A stretch of DNA of 64,000 bases, taken from Sphingobacteriaceae bacterium (GTDB lineage: Bacteria; Bacteroidota; Bacteroidia; B-17B0; Aurantibacillaceae). Made by a program: the position numbers and the translations under genes. Positions 28,376-37,524 of the stretch are shown piece after piece. Position 1 is the stretch's first letter; the number at the start of each line of letters is the position of its first letter. The notes below the pieces were generated by a model. It saw nothing but the letters and a program-made list of their open reading frames with translations, made no database searches and was not told the DNA's origin. The stretch covers positions 744,001 through 808,000 of the forward strand of contig JADJMM010000002.1 in the NCBI GenBank assembly GCA_016709575.1. Direction: 5' to 3'.

Positions 28376-29634
28376 GTGTTTTTAAAAAAGAAAAGCTTAT
28401 CCGAATTCGAATCTGAATCGTTATCCAAACAAACTTGGAGACGCTTTAAGAAAGATAAGTTGGCTATGACCGGTTTAGTACTTATCGTTATCGCTACACT
28501 TATTTCAATTCTTGGTTACGCTATCACTCCCGATTCAACACCATTTGCTAACGATCAAAAACCTGAACTCCACATTAAAGAACCCGGCTTTAACATCGAC
28601 TTGTTATTGATGCGTAAAAACGAAATGGAGAAGTCGGAAAATATTTTTACAAAAATGTTTTTTGGAGTAACCGGAAAATTCACAACTGTTCCTGTTTACG
28701 AATATACATTTGAAGGGGCGAATATTATTGTTGAAGAATTTACAGGTAACACTCCAAATAATGGCGGTAAAACCCCTTACAATATTGCAGATGTTGTTTA
28801 TGATGTAAATCCAAACACAAATGTAAAATTCGATGAAGCTTCTCAAACTTTAGAGTTTTACGTAATCAGTACCGGCGAGAAAATGAAAAAATGTTGCTGA
28901 ATTACAAGAAGCCATAAAGAAGATCATATAAAATCGAAAACATTTTTTATTAGGAACAGATTTAGCAGGACGTGATTTATTAAGTCGTTTAATGATTGGT
29001 ACGCATCTCTTTAACCGTTGGTTTTATTTCTGTGCTCATCTCTATTTTCCTTGGTATTTTATTAGGGGCTATTGCCGGTTACTACCGCGGCAAGGTTGAT
29101 GATTTAATTATGTGGGTAATTAATGTGGTATGGTCGATACCCACTTTACTTTTAGTTATTGCAATTACTTTAGTTTTAGGAAAAGGCATTTTCCAAGTAT
29201 TCATTGCAGTAGGATTAACAATGTGGGTGGATATTGCACGTATCGTGCGTGGACAAATTTTAAGTATCCGCGAAAAAGAATTTGTGGAAGCTGGACGCGC
29301 TTTAGGTTATAAAAATTTCCGCATCATCTTTAAACATATTTTACCAAATGTAATGGGACCGGTAATTGTAATTGCAGCCTCTAACTTTGCGAGTGCAATT
29401 TTAACGGAAGCAGGATTAAGCTTTTTAGGAATTGGAGCGCAACCTCCTACCCCATCGTGGGGAGAAATGATTAACGCGCACCGTGGTTATGTATTAGTAG
29501 ATAAAGCTTATTTAGCATTTATTCCCGGCGTTGCTATAATGGTTTTAGTTTTAGCGTTTATGTTGGTTGGTAACGGCCTTCGCGATTCTTTAGATACCCG
29601 CTCTCTTGATTCTAAACCTATAATGGGCAGTTAG
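28376..29634 (+). CDS. ABC transporter permease, DppC/OppC-like (several frameshifts)
   Basis: Inner-membrane permease of a peptide/nickel-type ABC importer. The N-terminus has TWRRFKKDKLAMTGLVLIVIATLISILGYAI (OppC_N helix), and the C-terminal half the permease domain with the coupling EAA motif EAGRALGYKNFRIIFKHILPNVMG and LTEAGLSFLGIGAQPPTPSWG. Starts at GTG 28376, three bases after the glycosyltransferase stop. Three indels between about 28885 and 29005 interrupt it; the joined reading is VAELQEAIKKI, RKHFLLGTDLAGRDLLSRLMIG, RISLTVGFISV. Between the first two helices it has an unusually long hydrophilic insert (about 170 residues). No partner permease or ATPase is nearby. Confidence 0.88.
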
Positions 29635-29652
29635 TTTACTAAACGAATCCAA

Positions 29653-29674
29653 AAATACGAAGTATTACGTATTT
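29653..29674. repeat. Perfect short inverted repeat
   Basis: AAATACG (29653-29659) and CGTATTT (29668-29674) are perfect inverted arms around an 8-base loop. It overlaps the -33 region of the next promoter and lacks a following T-run, so an operator is as likely as a weak terminator of the permease gene. Confidence 0.35.
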
Positions 29675-29702
29675 GCCATTCAAAATTCATGGTCTACTTT
29701 TG
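29673..29702 (+). promoter_or_regulatory. Bacteroidota-type promoter of outer-membrane protein gene
   Basis: TTG at 29673-29675, a 19-base spacer and TACTTTTG at 29695-29702 match the Bacteroidota consensus. It ends 15 bases before the ATG at 29718 and argues that translation starts there rather than at the upstream in-frame TTG that lies within the promoter. Confidence 0.65.
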
Positions 29703-29717
29703 ATAAAAATTTATACC

Positions 29718-30346
29718 ATGAAGAAACTTTTTATCTCCTTATCGCTAATTCTAGGCATCATTTCAACACCTAAACTTTCTGCTCAATCATTTCAATTCGG
29801 CACTGTTGTGGCTGATGCGGGTGTTGGTTTTGGATTATATGGTATTAGAGCGTATTCGCCTATTAATCAAATGGAGCACACCGGTATTGGAGGTGTAGGA
29901 ACTTTACCTTCTGTTGATGCAGAATTTGGTTTGTTAAGATTAATTGGTGTTGGAGTGCATTATAGAAGAGGCACGTATGGGCCCTATTCGAATGGAAAAA
30001 TTAGAGGTTCTGATATTTGCGGAATGGTAAATATACATTTAGCTAATAAAAAAGATAAGTTCGATTTATTTATTGGTGCAGGTTACGGAATGAGCAGTAT
30101 GAAAACTCCCTCAGGATTAACAGAAAGCCTTGTTGCCAAAGGTGGTATTATTAGAGTACAAGTTGCACCACATTTGTATTTTGGAAAACACATTGGTATG
30201 TTTTTCCGCGTATTTTAACAATAAACAAACATTTATTAAGCAATAACCTTACCATTACTAGCAGAACGGGAAAAGTTTGGACACAAGCTGATGGCGCCAC
30301 TTGGAATATGGGCGGACTTGAATTTAATTTAGGTGTTAAGCTTTAA
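29718..30346 (+). CDS. Outer-membrane beta-barrel-like protein (frameshifted near C-terminus)
   Basis: Secreted protein with a signal peptide (MKKLFISLSLILGIISTPKLSAQ) and a mature part of alternating glycine/aromatic strands (GTVVADAGVGFGLYGIRAY, LIGVGVHYRRGTYG, FDLFIGAGYGMSSM) that suggest a small outer-membrane barrel. The frame is lost near 30215; a later frame gives SRTGKVWTQADGATWNMGG and ends EFNLGVKL at the TAA at 30344-30346, consistent with a barrel-closing strand. Corrected length about 209 aa. No specific family recognised. Confidence 0.72.
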
Positions 30347-30376
30347 AATTGATGTTTTAAAGAAGAAGGAATAAGA

Positions 30377-30910
30377 TTACTCAAACAACGACATCGATTT
30401 TCCCGTTGTTGGTCCTTGAATATTTTTTCCTAGAATAATTAGATCGCGTTTGATGCCATCCATGTCGGCCACTTTTGGTAAGTGTGCCCATTTTTCGAAA
30501 CCGTAGTTGTAAAACAATTTTAAGCTTGGCTCGTTGTGTCCGAATATAAATCCTAACAAATTATTGATGCGTAATGCAGGCGCAACTTCAATTGCTTTTT
30601 TTAAGGAGGCTTTTCCAATTCCTAGTCCGCGGTATTTTTCATCAATGTAAATACTCACCTCAACAGTTCCATCATAAGCAGGGCGGCCGTAAAAAGAATT
30701 AAAGCTCATCCATCCTGCGTATTCTCCATTATATAAAACCAACCAAAGCGGACGTTTATCATTATTATGCGCATTAAACCATTGTAATTTACTTAAAGCA
30801 GTAACGGGTTCTAAATCGGCAGTCACTAAACGTGAAGGAATTGTTGAATTATACGTCTGAACAATTTTTGGTAAATCTTGTAGTGTTGCGTATGTAAATT
30901 CAATTGCCAT
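30377..30910 (-). CDS. GNAT family N-acetyltransferase, phosphinothricin acetyltransferase-like
   Basis: Cytoplasmic acetyl-CoA-dependent acetyltransferase. The GNAT motif A is EVSIYIDEKYRGLGIGKASLKKAI (acetyl-CoA pyrophosphate loop), followed by NLLGFIFGHNEPSLKLFYNYGFEKWAHLP, typical of the Pat/Bar/YncA group that acetylates amino acids such as methionine sulfone or phosphinothricin. 177 aa, intact. One base downstream of hflX on the same strand, so likely cotranscribed. Natural substrate cannot be deduced. Confidence 0.88.
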   Translation of the reverse strand: MAIEFTYATLQDLPKIVQTYNSTIPSRLVTADLEPVTALSKLQWFNAHNNDKRPLWLVLYNGEYAGWMSFNSFYGRPAYDGTVEVSIYIDEKYRGLGIGKASLKKAIEVAPALRINNLLGFIFGHNEPSLKLFYNYGFEKWAHLPKVADMDGIKRDLIILGKNIQGPTTGKSMSLFE

Positions 30911-30911
30911 T

Positions 30912-32108
30912 TTAGTATAAGAGGTTGTTGTAAGGATATCGTTTTACGTGCATCTCTTTCACCAATTCATAAACCTTAGTTTTCAGTTCATCAATGTTCT
31001 CTTTGTTCTGTGCACTAATAAATATACAATTCTTATTTAGATTTTTCATCCAGGTTTTTTTCAAATCTGCTAACGATAAGTTGTGACGGGTTTCAGGCGT
31101 TAAATCAAATTCCTCTTTCTCAGTATAACTGAAAGCATCAATCTTATTAAAAATTAAAATAGTAGGTTTATCGCCGGCGCCTATGTCTTTTAAGGTTTGA
31201 TTCACCACATTAATATGATCTTCAAAATTAAAATGAGAAATATCAACCACATGCAATAAAATATCGGCTTCACGCACTTCATCTAAAGTAGATTTAAAAC
31301 TTTCTACTAATTGTGTTGGGAGTTTGCGGATGAATCCTACAGTATCACTCAGCAAAAAATACAAATTATCAATCGTCACTTTTCTAACTGTTGTGTCGAG
31401 TGTCGCGAATAATTTATTCTCGGCAAACACTTCACTCTTACTTAACAAATTCATGATGGTAGATTTCCCTACGTTGGTATAGCCCACTAAAGACACTCGG
31501 ATCATTTCACCACGACTTTTACGTTGCGTGGCCATTTGCTTATCAATGGTTTTTAATTGCTCTTTTAGCAAAGAGATTCTATCACGGATGTTACGACGAT
31601 CCGTTTCAATTTCTTTTTCACCCGAACCACCACGGGTTCCTGTTCCGCCTCGTTGACGTTCTAAGTGAGTCCACATACCCGTTAGGCGTGGCAATAAATA
31701 TTGGTATTCTGCTAACTGAACTTGTGTTTTTGCATGAGCAGTTTGTGCACGTTGCGAAAATATTTTTAAAATTAAAGTGGTGCGATCGAGAATTTGAATA
31801 CCAAATGCTTTTTCTAAGTTACGTTGTTGTGATGGCGAAAGCTCGTCGTCAAAAATAATTAAATCTATTTCGTTGGCTTTAGCGAAAGTTTTTATTTCTT
31901 CCACTTTTCCCTTTCCAATAAACGTAGATTTGTCGGGCTTATCGAGTTTTTGTGTAAACCATTTTCTGGTTTCCACACCATAAGTCTCGGCTAAAAATTG
32001 TAGCTCCTCTAAAAATTCCTGCGAGCGGTCTTCTTCCTGAAATTTAGAAGTTACCCCAACTAAAATTGCTAATCGTGTTTTTGAATTAAAGGTCGGTTCC
32101 GGTTTCAT
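30912..32108 (-). CDS. hflX: GTPase HflX
   Basis: Ribosome-associated GTPase that splits stalled or heat-damaged 70S ribosomes. The N-terminal HflX domain contains TFIGKGKVEEI and IIFDDELSPSQQRNLEKAF; the helical linker has RLTGMWTHLERQRGGTGTRGGSGEKEIETDRR; the G domain has GYTNVGKST (G1), DTVGFIRKLP (G3) and NKIDAF (G4). 398 aa, intact. Followed at one base by the GNAT gene and preceded by the cytochrome fusion gene at three bases, on the same strand. Confidence 0.96.
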   Translation of the reverse strand: MKPEPTFNSKTRLAILVGVTSKFQEEDRSQEFLEELQFLAETYGVETRKWFTQKLDKPDKSTFIGKGKVEEIKTFAKANEIDLIIFDDELSPSQQRNLEKAFGIQILDRTTLILKIFSQRAQTAHAKTQVQLAEYQYLLPRLTGMWTHLERQRGGTGTRGGSGEKEIETDRRNIRDRISLLKEQLKTIDKQMATQRKSRGEMIRVSLVGYTNVGKSTIMNLLSKSEVFAENKLFATLDTTVRKVTIDNLYFLLSDTVGFIRKLPTQLVESFKSTLDEVREADILLHVVDISHFNFEDHINVVNQTLKDIGAGDKPTILIFNKIDAFSYTEKEEFDLTPETRHNLSLADLKKTWMKNLNKNCIFISAQNKENIDELKTKVYELVKEMHVKRYPYNNLLY

Positions 32109-32111
32109 TAA

Positions 32112-32720
32112 TTATTTACCTTTTACTTCGCTCTCCACGTAAGCGGCCACAGCAGTCGCTTGCTCATCTGTCATTTCAATTTTATTCATGGCGCCTTTTC
32201 CTTGTAAAATAGTTTGTTTAATAGTTGCCATATCCATTACAGTTTTAGAAACATCTGCCGCGCCAGCCATTCCTAATTTACCATCATCGCCGTGACATAA
32301 TTTACAATTTGCTTCGTAAAGCGCCTTACCATCTGCCGCTGCAATACCTTCAGGTACCACAACTGCTTTTTGTTTACGGCTCATTTCTGCTAAACCATAA
32401 CTGGCAGTAATCATTAATAAAGAAAGTGCTGCTAAAATTTTATTTCCCTTTTTAAAACCAATAACTGCAATAGGAATAGAAGCTAAAACCAAAGCTATTT
32501 TCACCCACATAATTGGTTTAATTTCGGGAACCTGAGTTAAAAGGTAAACGCCGGTAATTAAGAATAAAGCGCTTACTATCATTTCAGGCACTTTAACCAC
32601 TTTTGTAAATTTCTCCAGTAAATCCTTTCTGTTACTTAATAACAAAACGGTTTTAACAACATAAATTAAAAAAAACAAGGTTACTACTAACCAGTGTGTA
32701 TGTAAAAATGCTTTATACAT
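32112..32720 (-). CDS. SirB-like membrane domain fused to cytochrome c
   Basis: Membrane-anchored c-type cytochrome. About four hydrophobic helices in residues 1-110 (THWLVVTLFFLIYVVKTVLLL and following) resemble the SirB family. A Pro/Ala linker leads to a single-heme cytochrome c domain with CKLCHGDDG (heme ligation by CxxCH, about residue 140) and a downstream Met that may be the axial ligand (GKGAMNKIEMTDEQ). 202 aa, intact. The cytochrome would face the periplasm and take part in electron transfer; the partner is unknown. Confidence 0.82.
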   Translation of the reverse strand: MYKAFLHTHWLVVTLFFLIYVVKTVLLLSNRKDLLEKFTKVVKVPEMIVSALFLITGVYLLTQVPEIKPIMWVKIALVLASIPIAVIGFKKGNKILAALSLLMITASYGLAEMSRKQKAVVVPEGIAAADGKALYEANCKLCHGDDGKLGMAGAADVSKTVMDMATIKQTILQGKGAMNKIEMTDEQATAVAAYVESEVKGK

Positions 32721-32778
32721 GGGCTTTATATTTTACTCAAAATTAACAATTAATATTATATTTGAGTACTATTATACT

Positions 32779-35694
32779 ATGCTTTTACGACTAAAATCCT
32801 TTATTGTTTTAGGTGCTGTGTTTGCATCCCATTTAATGGGACAAACCACTTTTCCAACTAACGGTGCACCTAATCCCGTTCATACCATTTATGCTTTTAC
32901 CAATGCGGTAATTCATATTGATTATGAAACCACTATTAATAACGCTACACTTGTTTTTCAAGACGGTAAAATTATTGCCGCTGCCGAAAAAGCTGTTGTT
33001 CCGCAAGGTGCATTAGTGTACGATTTAAAAGGGAAGCACATTTACCCATCGTTCATTGATTTGTATAGCACTTACGGTTTACCTGAGCCGCCAAAAGACG
33101 CTAAACGTCCCGCTGCTCCCTCGCAAGATGCAACAAAAGGTGCTTATGGTTGGAATCCTTCTATAAAAGCAGATGTTGAAGCTTACAAAACATTTTCTCA
33201 CAATAAAGAAAAAGCAGATGAGTTACGTAAATGCGGAATTGGGATTGTGTTAACTTCTCAAAAAGATGGTATTGTAAGAGGAAGTGGTTCTTTAGTTCAC
33301 GTTAGCAATCAAAAAGAAAATGAAAGTTTTATTAAAGATAAAGCTGCGGGATTTTATTCATTCAGCAAAGGATCTTCTCCTGAACCATATCCAGGTTCAT
33401 TAACAGGAGCCATCGCTTTATTACGTCAAACTTATTATGATGCTAAATGGTATAAAGAAAACAGCACAAAAACAGAATACAATATTTCGCTCGAAGCATT
33501 TAATCAATTACAAACTCTTCCGGGCATTTTTGAAGCTAATGATAAATACAATGCTTTAAGCTTTAGATGTGGAAGATCCTTTTGATGCTGAGCAAGCTTC
33601 ATTAGCCGAATTAAAACATTGGGAAATGGCGCCCTGCAACGCTGCCGAAATGGAAAAAAACGGTATTCAGTTTTGTTTTACTTCTGCTGATTTAAAAGAA
33701 CGTAAAGATTTTTTACCAAACATCCGCAAAGCCATTAAATATGGTTTAAGTGAGAAAACAGCTCTAAAAGCTTTAACTAACAATCCTGCTGCTTTTATAA
33801 ATGCACTCCCACAAGTTGGCGCTTTAAGAGCGGGTATGTTCGCCGATTTCTTTATCAGTAATAAAAACATTTTTGAAGACGATGCCGTTATTTACCAGCA
33901 CTGGGTAAACGGACAAGGCAATATTTACGATGATATTAACGCACCTGATATCAGAGGGAATTACCAAATGGCAATCGCTGATAAAAATTATAAAGTAACA
34001 ATTAATGGTGAAATTGGCAAACCAAACGGAACCGTAAAAGTAGATACAACCAAATATAAACTTAGTATTAATTTCAAAAATAATTTAGCTTCATTTAGTT
34101 TTGATTATGATAGTGCTAAAACTGCACGCTTAAGCGGAAACTACAATGAGATTAGCAAAGCCATTGATGGAAAAGGTCAGTGGGTCGATGGTAATTGGTT
34201 CGATTTTAAAATGAGTTTTGTTTCGGCCGATACTGCAAAAGCAAAACCTGCCGATAAAAAAGAAAAAATTAATTATGGGAAGGTTTATTATCCATTCTCT
34301 GCTTACGGTTCTGCTCTTCCGGATGAAGGCCTTTTTAAAACCGCGATGCAAAAATTTAAAAACCGTTATGATGCCATTTTAATTAAAAACGCAACGGTTT
34401 GGACTAACGAAGGCGATTCCGTTTTAAAGGAACATGATGTTTATATCACTGAAGGAAAAATTGTGCGTATTGCCCCAAACATTGATGCACCAAAATTGGC
34501 ATTCGCGAAAACAATTGATGCGAAAGGCATGCACTTAACACCTGGTATTATTGACGAACATTCGCACATTGCTTTAACAGCAGGCGTTAACGAATGGGCA
34601 CAAGCCAGTAGTGCTGAAGTAAGAATGGGTGATGTTATAAATCCTGAAGACATAAATATTTATCGTCAGCTTTCAGGTGGTGTTACTTGCGCGCAATTAT
34701 TACACGGTTCTGCAAATCCGGTTGGTGGACAAAGTCAATTGATAAAATTACGTTGGGGACTAAACGCTGAAGAAATGAAATACGATAAAGCTCCGAGCTT
34801 CATCAAATTTGCATTAGGCGAAAACGTGAAACAAGGTAACGGTCCTGGTGGCAATCGTTTCCCGCAAACACGTATGGGTGTTGAGCAAGTTTACTTTGAT
34901 ATTTTTACCCGTGCTAAAAATTACAAAAAGCAAATGGATGACTTTTCAAAAGTGAGTCCAAAACAAAAAGGAACTGTTATTGCGCCAAGAAAGATTTAGA
35001 ACTGGATGCTATTGCAGAAATTTTAGATGGTAAAAGCCATATTAGTTGTCACAGTTACGTTCAAAGCGAAATCAACATGTTGTTACATGTAGCGGATAGT
35101 ATGAAGTTTAAAGTAAATACGTTTACCCATATTTTGGAAGGTTATAAAATGGCCGACAAAATGAAAGCGCATGGTGCAAACGCATCCACCTTTGCCGATT
35201 GGTGGGCTTATAAATTAGAGGTAATGGAAGCTATTCCTTATAACTCTGCACTTCTTACCAAAATGGGAGTTAACACTTGTATTAATAGTGATGATGCTGA
35301 AATGGGAAGAAGATTAAATCAGGAAGCAGCTAAAGGAATTAAATACGGCGGCCTAACAGAAACAGAAGCCTTAAAATTAGCAACTCTTAATGCTGCTAAA
35401 GCTTTACATATTGATGATAAAGTAGGAAGTATTAAAGTTGGTAAAATAGCTGATTTGGTTTTGTGGACAGATAATCCATTAAGTATTTATGCGAAGGCAG
35501 ACAAAACAATAATTGATGGACAAATTTATTTCGACAGAGAAGAAGATGCTAAGTTGCGTGAAAATATTAAAAAAGAACGCGCAAGAATTATTAATAAACT
35601 AATTGCCGAAAAAAATAAAGGTGGTAAAGTTGTAAAACCATCCGGTAGAAAAAGAGGATTAGATCATTGTGATACTATAGAAGGAGAAGATTAA
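32779..35694 (+). CDS. Two-domain amidohydrolase, imidazolonepropionase-like (frameshifts and an internal gap)
   Basis: Exported protein (signal peptide FIVLGAVFASHLMGQ) of the metallo-dependent amidohydrolase superfamily. The first half is a degenerate amidohydrolase domain: at the place of the HxH metal motif it reads FIDLYSTYGL. The second half carries the full set of ligands: IIDEHSHIAL, CHSYVQSEI, FTHILEGY and INSDDAEMG. Frame breaks occur near 33560 and near 34990. At the first, the reading jumps from DKYNAL to LDVEDPFDAEQ, and about 40-45 residues that related proteins have seem to be missing. The ATG at 32779 was chosen because it starts the signal peptide. Probably a peptidase or lactam hydrolase; substrate unknown. 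Confidence 0.85.
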
Positions 35695-35695
35695 T

Positions 35696-36982
35696 ATGAA
35701 AAAGTGTATTTTATTTATTTTAGTTTTTGTTTGTGGAATTAGTTTTTCGCAAAACAAAAAACGCGTGTTATTAATGAATGGCATTGCGCATCTTGGTAAC
35801 GGACAAATTATTGAAAACAGTTACATTTCATTTGCCAATGGTAAATTAGAAATGGTTTCTCCAGCTCAAGGGATTAAGTTAGATTTAAAATCTTACGATA
35901 CCATTATTGAGATTGAAGGCAAACATGTTTATCCTGCATTAATTTCTGCCAATACAATTTTAGGTTTACAAGAAGCAGAATCTATCAGAGCTAGTAGCGA
36001 TTATAATGAAGTGGGTGGTATAAATCCAAACGTGCGTAGTTTAATTGCTTATAATACCGACAGTAAAATATTACCAACCGTTAAAACAAACGGGGTGTTG
36101 TATACACAGTGTACACCACGCAATGGTTTAATTTGTGGCTCTTCTTCTATTTTAGCAACTGAAGGTTGGAATTGGGAAGACGCGGTTTTAAAAGCAGATG
36201 ATGGTATTCATGTTAATTTTCCAAAAACAATTCAAAAAAATGGTTGGTGGGCAGAGCCTGAACCGAGTGGAAAAAATACAAAGTTCGATGAAGAGTTTTT
36301 AGCTTTAAATAATTTCTTCTCTGAAGCTTCATCCTATTGTAATAGCGCCGCCGGTACGTTTGAAAATAATGTGCGTTTTGAAGCCATGCGTAATGTGTTT
36401 GCAGGGAGTCAGAATTTATATCTTCATGCTAACAGCGCAAAAGACATCGTACTTGCTATAAATTTCGCAAAAAAGTATTCTATTAAAAAACCTGTTATTG
36501 TTGGCGGAAAAGATGCCTGGAAAATTACTTCCATTTTGCGCGACAATAAAATTCCAGTGATGTTAAACCGTTTATTTGATTTACCTGAGTTATCAGACGA
36601 TGATGTAGATATAACGTTCCGTACCCCCTACCTCTTACAAAAAGACAGTGTATTGTTTTGCTTGCAAATGGAAGGTGATATGGAAGCGATGCAAAGCAGA
36701 AATTTACCTTTTTTAGCGGGCTATTCGGTAGCTTATGGTTTAACTAAAGAGCAGGCCCTACAAAGTATTACTTTAAACGCCGCCAAAATATTAAGTATTG
36801 ATAATTTAGTAGGTTCACTAGAGACTAATAAACTAGCTTCCTTGGTGATTTCCGATGGTGATTTGCTCGACATAAAATCAAATAAAGTGATTGCCGCTTT
36901 TATTAATGGCAAACCCGTTAATTTGGTAAACGAACAACAGCTATTATACGAGAAGTACAAAACCAAGTATGGCGTAAAATAA
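35696..36982 (+). CDS. Degenerate amidohydrolase family protein
   Basis: Exported amidohydrolase-fold protein (signal peptide CILFILVFVCGISFSQ). It has the family frame: KRVLLMNGIAHLGNGQIIENS, a central part, and the C-terminal composite-domain motif AKILSIDNLVGSLETNKLASLVISDGD. The expected PGLIDxHxH metal site is replaced by PALISANTILGL and no other clear metal ligands are seen, so it is probably catalytically inactive. Starts one base after the preceding amidohydrolase, with which it likely forms a heteromer or chaperone-type pair, an arrangement usual in Bacteroidota. 428 aa, intact. Confidence 0.82.
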   Translation: MKKCILFILVFVCGISFSQNKKRVLLMNGIAHLGNGQIIENSYISFANGKLEMVSPAQGIKLDLKSYDTIIEIEGKHVYPALISANTILGLQEAESIRASSDYNEVGGINPNVRSLIAYNTDSKILPTVKTNGVLYTQCTPRNGLICGSSSILATEGWNWEDAVLKADDGIHVNFPKTIQKNGWWAEPEPSGKNTKFDEEFLALNNFFSEASSYCNSAAGTFENNVRFEAMRNVFAGSQNLYLHANSAKDIVLAINFAKKYSIKKPVIVGGKDAWKITSILRDNKIPVMLNRLFDLPELSDDDVDITFRTPYLLQKDSVLFCLQMEGDMEAMQSRNLPFLAGYSVAYGLTKEQALQSITLNAAKILSIDNLVGSLETNKLASLVISDGDLLDIKSNKVIAAFINGKPVNLVNEQQLLYEKYKTKYGVK

Positions 36983-37041
36983 CCACTGGTCAGCATACCA
37001 GGTATTTAGTACTATTTAACACGCTTAATTTTTCTTATTTC

Positions 37042-37056
37042 GTACCTTTATGGTAC
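37042..37056. repeat. Perfect inverted repeat upstream of small gene
   Basis: GTACC (37042-37046) and GGTAC (37052-37056) form perfect arms around TTTAT. It lies 23 bases before the ATG at 37079 and overlaps a poor -7-like TACCTTTA, so it could be an operator, or chance in a short palindrome. Confidence 0.3.
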
Positions 37057-37078
37057 CCCCGCATATTATATCCATATT

Positions 37079-37464
37079 ATGCAAAATCAACGTTTAACAA
37101 CACGTACTGCCAAAATCAGTTTAGAGAAAGAAGGATACATTAAGATACAAATGCTTCCCGACATTATAGTGGATGCAGAAGACGCATTGGATAATATGTT
37201 GGTTATTAAAAATCTCTCCGATGGAAAAAAACATTGAAGCTGATTGATGCCAGAGGAAAATGGAGCATGACACCTGAAGCCAGAAAAGTTTCTAAAAAGA
37301 ATTTTACTTCCGAAACTACTTTAGCGCGGGCTTATATTGTTGATTCTTTTCTAACTAAGTTAACGCTCAATTTTTTAATGTCGTTTTCAGAAAAGAAAGT
37401 TCCTGAAGAATTTTTTAATCACGAAGAAGAGGCCATCACCTGGCTCTTATCATTCAAAAAATAA
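37079..37464 (+). CDS. Small STAS/SpoIIAA-like hypothetical protein (frameshifted)
   Basis: Cytoplasmic protein of about 128 residues. The start gives LTTRTAKISLEKEGYIKIQMLPDIIVDAEDALDNM; after a frame change at the A7 run 37226-37232 (A8 expected) it continues LKLIDARGKWSMTPEARKV and ends EEEAITWLLSFKK. The beta-alpha pattern with ending 'EEAxxWL' resembles SpoIIAA/STAS-like proteins of Bacteroidota, a weak resemblance by eye. The ATG at 37079 is the first start and is preceded by a candidate regulatory palindrome. A bidirectional terminator follows. Confidence 0.65.
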
Positions 37465-37472
37465 AACACATA

Positions 37473-37504
37473 AAAAAGCCCCGTAGAAAACTACAGGGCT
37501 TTTT
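37473..37504. terminator. Bidirectional rho-independent terminator
   Basis: A stem of 14 base positions (AAAAAGCCCCGTAG against CTACAGGGCTTTTT, one mismatch) around the loop AAAA. T-runs on both strands fit termination of the small gene on the left and the T9SS gene on the right, which converge here. Confidence 0.85.
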
Positions 37505-37524
37505 AGTATTGAGTTTGCTAACGA

